Source: Balanoglossus misakiensis
Taxonomy: Eukaryota > Hemichordata
DNA length: 64,000 bases
Assembly: GCA_040954595.2 (NCBI GenBank)
Contig: CM082576.2
Span: forward strand, 186,001 to 250,000
Direction of reading: 5' to 3'
Below, piece by piece: positions 48,966 to 63,239 of this stretch. The notes below the pieces were generated by a model, which was not told where the DNA came from, made no database searches, and saw only the letters and a list, made by a program, of their open reading frames with translations. How positions within the stretch are numbered: position 1 is the stretch's first letter; every line of letters starts with the position of its first letter. The translations under genes and the position numbers were made by a program.

Positions 48966-51900
48966 AGCTTGTCTTCCATCACGACATGTCAATTTCACTC
49001 AGGCATTGGAAGATGCCAGCGGTACACGCCACACCAAACAACTAATCGCGAGCGATGTTTAAATATGGTTGTTTTTCCATATCCATTGAAGAGAAATAAC
49101 CAATATATTGAGAGTGATGTTGCCTGAAGCCCCGATTGGTATTTGACATTTTTTTGGGGGGTGGGGGTGGATAGGTCACTGAGGTAGTGTACCCCAGACA
49201 GTCTAAGAGTGTACAAAGAAGGGAAAGCACAATGTCATAGTGTCAGTTTGTTAGTGTAGGTGTAATCATTTAATGTGTATAAAGTGATATGTACTTAGTT
49301 TTATGCATGTATTTTAGCGTATACGCCTACTCTTTCAATAATCAACTCAATGGAATGTTACAGTCACCTTGAAATATTTTGGCCAAGGGTAGTCACCGAT
49401 GTTTATTTATTGGTAGCGCTATTCTCTGTTTTCATCACTAAAGAACGGACATTGATAAAGTTTGTGTTGGGGTAAATTCAAATTCGCGCCCTCTTTAGTC
49501 ATATATAATTTTAAAATATAATTTGGAAGTTAGATTGCTGATTTCTAAAGTAAAGAGGGACAAAATAATTCATCGAAGTACTATAAGAGGGCGCTCTCCA
49601 TAGCAGATTTGCAAGTTGGCGCTGCTGTAAATTAATGTACACTGTACTATGATCAAGCAAAGACAAAGTGTGAACACGGTCATCAAAGCGACCTCAAGAC
49701 TTTAACATGCAGACCATTCAATATAATCTACCAAAAGCTGTTGTTAAAAGTTGTTTTTCCATTTGTTCTTGGAATGTAATTCAAGTTTCTGTTTTGTTTC
49801 TAAAATGCCACAATATTTTCCTAGCACCTAGCAATTCTCTTTGTACGAATAAAATGTAGTAGTTTTTTTAATTTTAAGACTACCATAGATTGACTCTGCA
49901 TTTAGTGGATTTTTCAGCTTTCTAAAGACCTTACTTCTAACAGGAAGAGACTTTCTCTGTTTTACAAAGTGAGTGGTATGTATTCTAAAACAGAGAGGGT
50001 GGTTGAAAAGCGCCCTCTCGAATGTTCCAGTAAGAGCTGAAAGAATGGACGCCACTTACGTTCAAGACAACATTCCTCGCATGGAATCCAGGCTAATAGC
50101 TGTAGGGTGTTGGGAATCACGTGTTGTTCAAGGCAAGCTCCGCCTACCAACTCATCTCAATTAATGTTATATACTAATTGTTTATAGATCTGATGCTATT
50201 GTCTTTTAAAAATCACAAGTTCATCATTATCACGCGCTATTGTTCATCCATTATCAAGTGTAACTAAAAGTCGGAGTTCAATCTACAGGTGAAATAAGAC
50301 AATAAAACAGAACTGCGTTTGACCTTTATATTGAAGTATTGGCCATCCCGTCCCCCGGTCATACCAAACCCATGTCCCAGGTTTACACCGTAGGCACCGG
50401 GACTTAAAATGTTTAATAGTATAAAACTATTACTTATTTGAGATGTATATATACATGTAGCTGCTAAGTTTCTTGTATTTTCAATTGAAACTCGAGCTTG
50501 TGTACAAGCTTAGGTGAAAACTCGTGAATTTTGGTCAGTTTGCTCATTATAAATTATCGAATCCCTGTGCATATTCACTAGATAACTCTCGACATCGGCC
50601 ACTCCACAAGTGGAGCAGCAGAAGAGTGCATTATGCTTCCAGGTAACAGGTAATCATGGACAGAATAATAATTGTGGCTTGTCCAGCGTATCATTGTTGC
50701 GGGTGTACGCCCTCTAGTGGCAGAGCTGTTCACCCTTCAGAACTTGACAGAAGCGATCGGTTCGCGCATCGGCCAGCATGCAGCAGTATACATATTGTCG
50801 TCGCCAAATTGAAGTAATCTCATTGATTACATATGGCTGCTTCATTCACGTCATGACTATCAATGCCATTTTATTAAGTATTCGCTAAAATTTATTTCAA
50901 TACACGAAAGTAATCTACAATATTTTTAATTCACGGAAATGACCAGCGTGTCACATTGACGTGACGACCGACTGGGAGATTGTATTTCACGACGAGATGT
51001 TTTTTCATTACTTTATTATCATCCAATTAATTACAAATTCTGTTATATTGGTTTTACAATATCCCAGTCTAATTGATCCTTTTGTTAATTTCCTATTGCT
51101 GTAACACATGATACATTACCCCAAAGTTAATTTTGCGCTGACCGAAATGTAGAATGTCGCTGGGCGTATGATCGCACAGCGCAATTGTCACTTGGGTTCT
51201 TCTTTCCGATGCATTGGTTTCAAATTGCAAGGAGCGTGTAACTGCAGTCAATTTCTAGCAAAATACATTTCACTCTGCAAACTATCGAATTGCTGGCCAT
51301 CTGACATCCGCTTGACTCCGAAGTCTCACGACAGTTACAAGAGAGAGGATTTGAAATGACAGAGTGACATACGACACCAGTTGTCATGTCTTTTTTTGTT
51401 TTTAGTTAGATGAGCTCTAAAACGATTCCTTGACCCCACTCCGGAGAGGTGAAATTGTTGGTGTTCCATTGCTGTCTATGTTGCTGTTGTTTTTGTTCTG
51501 CCGCCGATGTTGTTGCTGCTGCTGATGATGATGATGGATGGTAATCATGAGAACGTGACTACGTGATTTTTTTTCGCGGGCTTTAAGAACTTTCGGAGAC
51601 TATGAGTGATGCACTCGCTTGTCGTCAAGTAGGATGGCGATTGAAAATTTTTATTTTCGGGATATACTTCAGTTGTCATTGATTGTGACGGAAATCATGA
51701 CACTGGTCTGAGAAAGTCAATTTTCTGAATCGTCATCATTATCATGAATTCTTTTCAGTTTCAGCTTATACATAATAACAATATCAACGATGTTATGTCT
51801 TACATACCAAATATCCCAATTTTGAATACATATGACATAATAGTGTGCATCAATCTAGGCGTTAGCTTCAATTGTGTAAATCAATTGAGAGGATAAAACC

Positions 51901-53105
51901 ATAGATAATGCGATTGGTTAATTGTAAAAAAAATGCACGACACAATTATCGAGTGTCTGGCAACATGGTGCCTAAGTGTATAAGTCCGATGTATCCCTAT
52001 AGGGCCTAAGTGTATCTGGCTGTTTGAATCCGATATATCCATTCACTACGACAAGTCAATCTCGTTATCATCTTCAACGATGCCATTTGAAATATTATGA
52101 TGCCATACCAAAATATCAAAATGTTAGTGAAAGCACGAAAAGGGACAAATAGAAAAGTAGTTTAAAACCACATAACTGAAAATAGCCCTCCTTAAATGAT
52201 TAAAAATAAATGCTGCTCTCGCCTCAGAAGTTTCTCCTCCCATTTATCACTGGTTTACCCTTAAAGTGGTTGTAAGTCATTCAAACATCAACTTATAGAT
52301 TTCAAATAGGCTATCTCGTTATTGTACCCCTGGCACAATTTCGAGTCGAAAAAGCGACTCTTTATGTTTTCAAAAACGATGCGTTGATATATCATCTGCC
52401 CGTCATATCACTTCGGAAGAGAAATGAAGCAGATTGCCGCCAGTCGACAAGCAAGGATGTTTGCTATCGTGTAATAGCGTTGTCACTGATTAAAACGGAT
52501 AAGCAGTGACAGCGTGACCTTGAGGTATAATCACGATGGCACTGTCCCTGAAGAAGGAAAATATGCCAATTTTGTTCTGTCGCTTGCCTGGTAGTTGGTC
52601 CAACTCTGATCAAGGAATGTCATGTTCAAATAATGTACTGTAATCGCTTATATGAGTGGATTATATTTAAGTGGCAAAAGTTTTCATGTACCTGACCCAA
52701 ACATAGTTTTTTTCTATGTTTTTTTTGTTAGCCTTCATTTCTGATTGACCTTTTTATCAAAGGTCAGCCATGGAGGTGAGATTGCCAGAGATTGATCAAT
52801 CACACCACGAAGTTAAAGTGAATGTACAAGCGACTTTATAAATAGCGGCATTTGCTTTGCGTTGATAGTCATTAAGGTGACTGTGACAGAAAGGAACATT
52901 TCTCAGAATATCCCTATCGTTTGATGTGCCAGTGTTTATATGCAGATGTGACTCAACTGTGACGAAACCTTCATGAATTCTCACTTTTGAAAAAAATCAG
53001 AAATCTTAATCCGTCAAGAGGCGTACTGACTATGGTACGAAATATGAACTGGCTTGTCACTCAAAACTCGGTTTGTCTAAAAGTTTTTTTCAGTTATACT
53101 GTGGT

Positions 53106-53160
53106 TGAGAGAGAGACAGAGAGAGAGACAGAGACAAACAGACGCATACGTCACGTGATC
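53106..53160. repeat. GA/GACA microsatellite followed by TCACGTGATC
   Basis: A degenerate GAGA/GACA run at 53106-53131 leads into AGACAAACA (53132-53140) and TCACGTGATC (53151-53160). The same order of words occurs at 60391-60452. Confidence 0.7.
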
Positions 53161-56100
53161 ATACACTTACGTCATGACGTGCGTATACCATGGTCTGGGT
53201 CAAGTCCAACAGGTGGCTCAGAATCAATCGTCTCTCTAGTCACCTCGTATTGTTCTGCATTTTACCAAAAATCGTTGTAATGATTTAAATGCACCGCTCT
53301 TAACATTGACATTGTGTGCATAGAAAATATAGAGTGATGTAATTGAGTCTACAGTTGAGCCATAACTCTTATCCATGCCCTGAGCCAATGTAAGCGTTGC
53401 TTTGCTAACCCATAACACAGCATATCTGGAAAGTATCTTATGTTACGGCGACGGATTTTGTTATTGCAACATGTCAAAACTCCGTTGTCTGCATTGTACA
53501 TTCATTCCCAGATATCCGCATGGCTTCTCAATGTGGTAAACGCAGACGTAACTGGTCCTAGACACTTCTGCTCTTTCTCATAATCATGTTTTGTTTAACA
53601 AAACAAAATTGGCCAAAATAATGTCAACAGATCGCGACTTTCCATTCTTGCCTCGTTAAATCCAAGCGATTATTAGTCACAGATGCGGTTACGAGTTTGT
53701 GTTGTAATCAAAACCCAGTGATTGTACTTGATCAATCGAGTGTAAGACGTGTCCTTTAGTTGTAGATATCTAATTATGACTGTATCTCTCGTAATCACTC
53801 TGTTCCTCAATTATTAACCCCCTTTACATACGCTCTCGAAGACGCATTCATTTGTTGCATCTTTTAAATCTGTTTAATTGGACTGGTGCAAAAATATTGC
53901 TGAAAATTTTACAATAATACTGTTTACCAGACGTGAAGAAAGCGGGAAAACGGAAATAATTTCGATTATCATTTACCCGTGAATGCATCTAATTATTAAC
54001 GGCGCCAAATACTACTAAATACTAGTAATAGAAAACTAATTCTGGCTAAAAACGAGAAATATTATTGAGGCCGATTGTATTATTAACAGAAAGTGATGCG
54101 GCAATCAGACACGCAAAATGAGATGATCGCAGTAATTACTGATGTGCCTTACATTCAAATTAAAAACTGATAAATCATTCGACTGGTATGCACATCACGT
54201 TCCTATAATTTGGGAAAATTTCCGAAAGACGGCGAAACCTGCTGGAAATTCTGCTGGCTGGATCAAACGTAGTTTAGACAATAAGCCCACAAGAGTAGCA
54301 ATATGTGTAATTGTTTCCCATCCATAGCTTATTTCGTCGTTTTTGTTTCTTTTCATGGCTTTATTCTCAAGCTGGTAACATACTGGTTTACCATAGTCCT
54401 TCCGGAAGCCATTTTCAGCAAAATGATAATAGGCATTTGCATCTGGTCGCTCGGATTTGTTTTTAGATGGCCCGAGGGATAGACGTGAGGCGAATTGAAA
54501 TGAAGACTTAAAACAGTGAACTTGGCACAGCTTGCCCCGTTTGTTTATTCTGGTGTGTTCCGAAAGTGTTTGGTTGGGGGAGGAGGGGAGAATAGCCATC
54601 TTTAGGAAAGACGTCACGGAATATGAAAAGGTGCGTTCATCTTGGCAAATATCAATGTTTACATGTATTCATCTAGGGCGATGTAATGGCCCACCCACCG
54701 CTTAGTGTCCATTGGCACGAGTTCGCAATCAAAACCATCGTGTCCACCCTACTGTATAGTGTCGTTGGAAGAACAGCGAAATTACATTCCCCAACCTTTC
54801 TATGAGAGTTCCATAGTAACTGTATGGGCAACGAGACCTGAAAAGGGAGCTTTCTTCTTTTGAGAAACTAGAAAGCCCTTTCTCACGGTTGCTGACTCGC
54901 CCTCTTTTCAATCGAAGAAATTAGTCCCCGACAAAACATAATTAAAAACTTTAAACACACAAATCACTTTATTAAACATGACAATAAACCGTTCAATTTG
55001 CTTTTAGTGTGTGTTCAGTTCGGTTGATTGCACAGAATGAAAGTGTTTTGCTTGTTCCTATTAGTGGGCTCCATTGTCTCGCCATTCCCACCGAAAAGAC
55101 TGGCTTTCATCAAGCGCAAACAGTGTTATTTTAACCCCGCGTTGCACTGGCGAGTCTGACAATCGGGGCGAAGTTTCATTCAAAACTTCTCTATAACACT
55201 CCTACAGAAATGAAAGCAATTTTCCTTTTATTGGGGCTAGTGAGACTGGCCACCGTGGCGGACTGTAAGCTGCAACGCTTTTTTCGGACCATTGAGTATG
55301 AAACAAAACTGTGGTGGCTTCGTTGAGTGGACGGCTGCGTGGCTCGGCGTTTCCGAGTGGCGGCTCAGCGGTATGCCATGCCATCTGCGTGGCACGTGAA
55401 ATGGTGCAGTGCGCGCGCGTTTCGTGGTCTCCGGTCGAAAGACGCTCGGTAATGTTACTAATCGAAGGAAACGGACACGATTATATCAATAAGGACGTAT
55501 ATACATATCTATGTTATGGATACCGTCGGACTGCATGTAGGACACGCGAACAATTATGTTTTTGTGATAATTGGCAATAATACCTACACTTTCTTTGCAT
55601 TGTCCAAAGCCTGACAAGTGTATTTCACGAAAAGTGGTGACTGTAAGTCGGATGTGGGTATGATGAGTGCGACAGCTCGATGATGAGACGGTACTGAGTT
55701 CTGTCTGACAATCGTTGCAAGCTATTGGAAACACAAAACGAATGGTTAACAGTTTTGCAAGTTGCTTTAAAAAATAATCAACTGAATTTCGTATTGATTT
55801 CACAGCTTCTATTATATTTTTATTTTAAGTATTTGACTGGATCCTTGTTTCAATAATTACAAATGAGAAATCACTTTCATCTATCATTAACGAATATGTT
55901 GCAACATGTTGAAATGATTTCGGCCAGAAATAACTTCAATTCAATTGTTCTACAATCATTGTCACTATAACGATGGAAAAAGCTATACTGAAAACGACTA
56001 CAACAACGAATTTATTATGATATCAGTGTGCGTCCGTTTGACTCAAAGGACTAGCTTTGTTGTGATACGCCTTCCAACTTCGAGTTTTGCGGGTCATGAG

Positions 56101-59100
56101 TTCATTCCAGGTTTATTCCGTCGGTTCCGTTATGCATGGTTGAGCCGCCCCAGACACGGCATATACGTGAAACTATCCACCGTGATCAAACCCAAGGTAG
56201 TTTTTGCTGTTCATGCTTTCTGTTATCGTTGACATTGCGTTGTCCTTTCAGCAGACGGAGACCAGGATGCTGTGTCACCGCTGAAGGATACCCGCAGTCG
56301 CCTTGCACCGGGTGTTTATATGACCGCACTTGTTACAACTGAGCGCCGTACGCTTCGAGCTCTCATCACAGCGACGAGTAAAGGTTACTTGTTATAACAG
56401 AGACCCTAGAGAAACTAGGGTCTATGGTTATATTCATTTCCCTTGTGGCATCCACTTCTCCCCAGTATCGGCCCCACTTCCTGAAAAGTTAATTGCACCA
56501 CAATCGGAGAACAAAAGGAAGACGCCAAAACCTATTCGGGGTGTGAAAAATGTTACCTTCGGTGAGCATTGCAAACACTACAGACTAAATTAGTTAGTCT
56601 TGACAAAGACTGACAGTGTTTGTCAACCTATTGTATTAGCCATCAAATTTATTGAAACCGATTCACTGCTCCACTTTAATGCTTTCTTCAACATGTTGGT
56701 TCTGACACTTGACTTATGTGCTTATTAATGTTCTTCATTGCAAAGACATTAACGCGAGATGTGGACCCTAATTACCGCGAACAAAGACTTGCTGCAAACG
56801 GACAATAAACACATGTGCGAATACACAGATCAACTGGTGGTCGGAACACAAACGCTTCTGGCTTTCTTCCTCACGCTCATGGCTTCACATTTAGTCTGGA
56901 TTCGAAGGCAAACTTGATTTCGTCTCACTTGCACATCAATCCTCACCTCCGACAGGTATATCTGAAATAAGAAGAAAAATGTTAGAAAATGAAAAAACTA
57001 GACCTGAAAGTCTACAAACAATGCGACGACATTTTCTGTTATTTTTGTTTTACTCGACAAAAACTTGACTGACGCCATTGATGTGAATACGTCCACGGAA
57101 CAATTTTGATGTCGACGAAAAATTATAAGTGGGCTTTATTAAAAAAAAAGCGTTTGATTGCAACGTAATAGTCAGCATTTCACCTTGTGGCAGTTTGCAG
57201 AACTCTCACGAATGTCTATGAAAATAATGACAAAATGGTCGTGATTTTATTCTTTAAAGTATAGCGAGCTGCCATTCCAGTTATGTTCCAATTGTTGCGG
57301 AATTGTTGAATCACTGTGTCGAGATTCTAACGATTTCTTGGCGGTTTTTAGCACGCGACAATAGATCAAAACATAGGAACAGCGGGAGAATTCCACTATA
57401 CCTATTTCTCATGGAGTAACACTGCCACGTGCATAAATTGTTCAGTGATTAAATGGGAATATCCTATCCCCGGGAGAGAGGGTGATCCCTGAGCAAGTAT
57501 TTCGAATGTAGACCGAAGTCGCCATCCCCGATAGACATTAAGCCACATTGTCGTTCCTTTCAATCTGCATGGTGAATACGCACACTGTGAAACAACTGAG
57601 CGTTATAGGGAGCAGTATCATCTGACAGACACATCTTCGGTCAGTGGCAACGAATCATAGAGCTTCCACACAGACAAACAATGCAAAACTATTAAAAGCA
57701 TGATGGATGTTCATATCGTGTCCATTCCGTCGATGAAACGAGCAACAATGCCAAATCATAGAGGATTGATTAAGAGCATCAGAACAGACGAGCACTGTCA
57801 CGTATCGTCCTTAATGGCCTGTGAAATGGATAGGAGGTACACCTGCCGATTTTTCCATTGCAACACTAAAATGCATTAAACTTACCCCAACAAGGATATA
57901 AGTAGAATGCTAAAAGTCAGTCATAATTCACGCAACCCCGTGTCGTTTGTCGCTAAGATATCTAACATTACCCGAAGATTGTTATCAGCCTCTTGCTCTT
58001 TAAAAGGGGTTTCGGGTAAGTATCGTTCGGTGTGGAGAGTGGGTTTAATTTCACGCACACGGATGCAAGATACACGCAAGAACTTTTTATTCATAAATAA
58101 TTTATTGCCTATTTATTTTTTCGACATTGAAGATTTTCTTTGCGTGCGTGTTCATCAACAAGATGAATAACTTTTAGAAATCTCGCGGGCGACATTTTGT
58201 GTGTTGATGATCTGGCAAGGAACTATTCCGCCGAGCTCGTGACCGTTTTTTATACGATTGGAATATCAAATAGACGGCAGCACGTTTCACCTTATATCCC
58301 GGGAGGTTGATTGTTTGCCGAGATGTTTATGCACAAAATCGAGCAACTCAATAACCCAAATGGAAAAAGTAAACCTCGGGTGGCCTGACAAACAAAGCGA
58401 TGTTGACACTGTTCGCTAAATGCAGTATGTTGTATTGATATCCCCCTCTAAATTTATTTGCTCAAGACATGTGCGCCATTATTATTTGCAAAATTGGTAA
58501 ATACGTTGTCCTAATATGTTTACTAACAGACTTTGATCATTGCTAAGGGAATCTTGGTGATAAAATAGCGACACATTGCCCAGCTCTTCAAGAATTATTA
58601 AAACGTTAACCCCGGTGGGGAAAACTGTGCGGTAGGAGGAGTCTGCTGATCGGCGAGTTACGGACAAGAAAATAGCATGCAAAGAAAGTGAGGTAGGAAT
58701 CATTCTGAGAATTGTAGGGTCATAAGAAGAGAAAACCTGAAATGGAAATATCAGAAATCGACAAGCGCCCGGGAACAACGGACGTCGCAATCGATACCGT
58801 CTTTCAAATGTTACAAATGGAAAATGGGTTTCTCTACAGAAATTCAAACTAGCGCATGAGTGGTGTTCGTTTCGTTGTCAATTACGACAGCAGCGACGTC
58901 GCATTGCTACCTTTGATTGGCACGTCGCTAATAAAGTCCTATCGATCGATCTGCGTTGGGTTTGAGCTTTTTTTTTCAAAAAGCACGGAGTTTAATAACA
59001 CAGCACTGTTGTGAGCCGCGGTGGCTTAATGGGGCTTCTCAATTCAACAACTAATTTGAATTTATTCAAGCTACAACATGTGCTCTATTGATGAATAATT

Positions 59101-60390
59101 GCAGCCGATTTTTGTTATTTAACAAAATAAAATAATAAATACGACTATTAGCAAAATAGGAGATATTATTTGAAGCTAGACACAGCAATAGGCTGTAGTC
59201 CAAAATGTATTAAAATAGCCCGGATGCGTGCACAGCCAACCAGCTCTTTTATTATTGTTAAATTAAGCGTTTCAGTGGAAAATTGCAATGATCATGCGGT
59301 TATTTGATTTTTGTAATGAATTCAGTGGCAAGCATGTAATATGGGCTTGTTCTACTTTGTAGTCGACTCTCTGTCGTGTAATCGTAATTATACGGTTTAC
59401 AACTAATCATGTCGTTTTACTAACATCACGGATCAATTTCACCCATACCAGTCAAATCTCACAAAACGTTTTTTGTAAAAGAAAGTTGCACATTTCAACA
59501 TATACATGCATCGGTGCTCTTTTATTATATTTAACAGGGGTTATATAGTCTAGTTGCTTGAATCGTGTATGTCCGTCATATATTTTGAGATAAGTTCAAG
59601 TTGCACATGGACGCTTCTCTGTACCAATTATATAAGACAGCTCAAATAAAGGTTGTATGCCGTAATTGGCGCACATTTCTCAGTTGGACATTTATTCTGA
59701 GAAACCGAGTCCAAATACATGACATCTGGAGAAGAGTGTTCCAGAGAATAAAAATTAAGTCTGAGCACGTTACGAATGTTTATGGAACTTTTCTCATAGC
59801 ACATAGTCCTTACTGATGTATCACATTTTTCGGATATATTTCCTTTTGTTTCATATTATTTTCACATTCTACTCTACGCCCTTATAACCCCATGACGTCA
59901 AAGATTTGGTAGTCTCTGTTGAACATGTTTCGGGCAGCAGCCACAGCTTGAAATCTCACCAAAACCCAACCTCGCCGAAATTATTGTTTTATTTACAACG
60001 ACATGACGAACTCGAATTTTACTGTTTCATTATGCAACGTTGCATGCAAAATTCGGTCATCGCGTCGACGCTATGGAATTCAACTTGTTCGTATGAATGA
60101 GTAAATTGACTGATATTCTGTTCATGGACAATTTCCCACCAAATTGCAAATCTAAACAACTGTGTTTTCATATCCTATTCACGATACTTCCAGAACTGAC
60201 ACATCCAATTTGTTTTCCATTTAACATTTAGAACAGTGTCAATATGGACCGATATCAACCGTAATTACCGAATTGAGTCTAAGTTGCCGCGAATTTGACG
60301 TCTCGGCTAGCGGCTCAGTTCCGGTGTTATGAGACATTGTTACGAGCCATGGTATATGTTTATGAATACGACATGTCTCGGAGGGAGGGA

Positions 60391-60391
60391 G

Positions 60392-60425
<34 letters not shown>

Positions 60426-60452
60426 AACATACACCCCATGCACCACGTGATC
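60391..60452. repeat. GA/GACA microsatellite followed by CACGTGATC
   Basis: A GAGA run grades into about six GACA units (60402-60425), then AGACAAACA (overlapping its end) and CACGTGATC (60444-60452), like the copy at 53106. This suggests a dispersed repeat with a simple-sequence part. Confidence 0.75.
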
Positions 60453-62425
60453 AAATCGGTATCAGATTTCCGTGCCAATAAAAATATAAAATAATCCCAT
60501 CTATTGCCATATTTTGTCATCCTTTAAAACACAGTTTGTGTTTAAAATAATAGTGATAGTAATGATAACAACAATAGACAGAAAATAACAGCCGTGGAAC
60601 TGTTGTGGATTGACGAAAATTGTTGTCTTAATTAATTTTACAAAAAATAAAGTTTGTCGTCCTGCAAAAAGCAGGAGCGGTATGTCGTAATTCTAGAATT
60701 TCTAACATTTGGATACAGTTCAACACATGGAACCATAACAAGATCAATGTGACACAATGTAAAATTAATTAATGTATTAATTAATAGAATTGATGACACG
60801 TAGTAATTACTAAACACTCTCAATATGAAATTTGCCCGCAGCTTTTATGCTCATACATGTTTATCGGTCATTTAACAGTTCTCTGGATCTTTTATGCGCC
60901 TGTGCATTAATTTTGTCGTTTTTTTTATTCGCCCCACAGTTTCAACTCGTCCTGCCATGGCTCGCCTGTAAAGCTCGGTTGATGGGAGTTATATATAGAT
61001 GCATTGACACATCTGATGGAGAAAATATCGGTTTGGCTGAATAACGATACTATCAAGTTACATGGCACCAAGCACACAACACGTTCAACATGTCACTGCA
61101 GCAGCCGTGGTGTCAAACATGGATGGGCTGTTAAAGCTGTTACCGACATGACTAATCGCTGTATAACTTTCCAACGACTGTTCTGAAAATGGCATAATTG
61201 CAAGGATTGTTTCCCTTTTTAACCTGCACAATTGTACTGCTTCAAATACACTGAACAGTTTCCCGGCTGTTGACTGGTTGTTTTAAACTACGCACGTGCA
61301 CAAAGCGCATGGCTCCTTCCGAAATATTTTTCTCATTTCTATGAGGTTTCTGCATACACGATTTAAAGTACACGATTTTTCGGACGTTACGGTATGTGTA
61401 AAATCGAAAGTGTATTTCAATAGAGAAGTGAAAAAATCATCTTCATTGATTGTATAACCTTGGAAATTGAGCTGCTTCGTATGCTAGCTCCTTCTGTGGT
61501 AGCTCATGGGATGATGAACATGCATTGACGGCAATGAACAGTTTTTGTCCAAAACAAATGTTTCCAAAGACGCATTGTGTTCTATTGAAAGTAATACTGT
61601 TCTACAGTACCTGTGTCGACTATAGACGTTGATGTGACCATCTGGCAACGCGAATTTGCAGAAGCGATGAGCCGATTGACATCCGCGGGAGTGTACAAGC
61701 TATCCCGTTGCGATCTTCGGAGAGCGCTGTCGAAAGTCCGTCCGATCCGCGCTGGCAAACGTTGTTTTGTACGATCATATAATAAAACTTATTTGCTGAT
61801 CGGTTGACGCGGGCGCACAGTAAACAAAACAACAATGCTTAAGCACACAAAATGGCGGGGCCTGCTATAGTAATTGAGCCATTACTTACATTATCGTTTT
61901 CTTTCAAGAACCTTAATAATGTACAAACAAAAATCAATGATAGTTGAGGAAAGTGTTAGTTGATGAGGCCAAACGAGACCAACGGGTCAGTCAACAATGT
62001 CTATCAACCCACTACGTCAGTGATACGACAGGAAAATCGAACATCATGACGATTTTCTAGCGACCAGATTTTGTGAGATTTTAATTTGTGTATCAGTTCA
62101 TGATCAGTTCGGCTTTTTGTCTTTTTCCTTTGAGTTACCCGTCCTATAGACGAAGGTGTGAAACTGTGTTACGTTCGATCCGTCTACGGCTATTGTCTAT
62201 GAATGGAACTTCCCCCCGGAGACTAATAGCTTCTATTAGTGCACAATAACCTGTGTTTATCCTACGTCTCCCGTTCACGCAGTATTATTACCAATCCCCA
62301 CACGCAGAATCGGAATCAGCTACTAGTATCTTTGGGCAAAACAGAAAAAATGACATGAGAAATCCAGTAACCGTTTTAATTATTCTCTTTGTTTTTATTG
62401 AAAAGTACGCGGGCATCGTTGCCTG

Positions 62426-62656
62426 ATGGTCATATCTTTCGATACGAGCAACGACGTCATTGCAGCGAAAGAAAATGAGTCGTTGGACGATTACCTGCTC
62501 CAAAGAAGCTTAGGGGCGGTTTCTTTATGGGGTTTACATGTGGTTGGTCCGGACATAATTGCTGCTGCTTCGTATTTTTGCAAGCGATTCAAAGGCAAAT
62601 TGGGTTCAAATACAGTTACAATGGCGTTTAGTGGTCTTCACCGTTGTCGCGTATAA
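62426..62656 (+). CDS. Possible small ORF, 76 aa, unknown function
   Basis: An ATG-initiated frame (MVISFDTSNDVIAAKENESL...) ends in TAA. The middle (SLGAVSLWGLHVVGPDIIAA) is hydrophobic and could span a membrane. The composition is protein-like, but no family, promoter or splice site supports it, and chance remains likely. Confidence 0.18.
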   Translation: MVISFDTSNDVIAAKENESLDDYLLQRSLGAVSLWGLHVVGPDIIAAASYFCKRFKGKLGSNTVTMAFSGLHRCRV

Positions 62657-63217
62657 ACTTGCCAGTTTTTACATCCACTTCAGAAAAGCCCTCAAAAGTG
62701 GTTCATTACCGAGAGGACCGATTAGCCATAGACGTTAAGTATGTTAAAAGCTTTCCCTTTCAGTGTGTTCGACCACAGATAGCCGGGCACCAGAACAATT
62801 CCGTGAACAGGAGCTCCTACAAAAGATGACAATTTCTATTGTACCCTCATCAAAATAAACGGTGTGGCCATATACTGCCGGCTGTGTCTGAGATCTTTGC
62901 TTCTGGCGAAAGTGATGTTCTACTATTCGAAACAAAAACCAACAATTTGAGACTCCCAGAGAGTGACGATAAATGCAGAATCACGATAAGATAACGTGAT
63001 TCTCATAGACCTGACAGAATTTGCTGCCATTTGTACAAATTCAAACTTCATCGTTCAACTTGCATCTACATCGGTGGAGGCGGGTCGTGGGGCTATGAGA
63101 GGTCACACGGTGACACCCCATCACATTAAATACTTCATCATACAAAATTGGATAATTTTGGTCAATTACTTAAAAAGAAGCAAACCGACCTGATTACAGA
63201 TGTGATCGCGAGTCCCT

Positions 63218-63239
63218 GTTGCTATGACAACACCAATCA
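63218..63239. promoter_or_regulatory. Weak X-box-like site next to CCAAT
   Basis: GTTGCTATGACAAC (63218-63231) matches the X-box dyad with one mismatch and is followed at once by a CCAAT box (CCAATCA, 63233-63239). RFX and NF-Y sites often act together, but no gene start is visible nearby. Confidence 0.2.

Noticed and set aside
54195-54617. 140-codon minus-strand ORF
   Set aside because: Longest frame of the right flank, but composition shows no domain, and no promoter, splice or poly(A) context was found.
59014-59040. tRNA A-box-like GCCGCGGTGGCTTAATGG
   Set aside because: No B box or acceptor stem follows; at best a SINE fragment.
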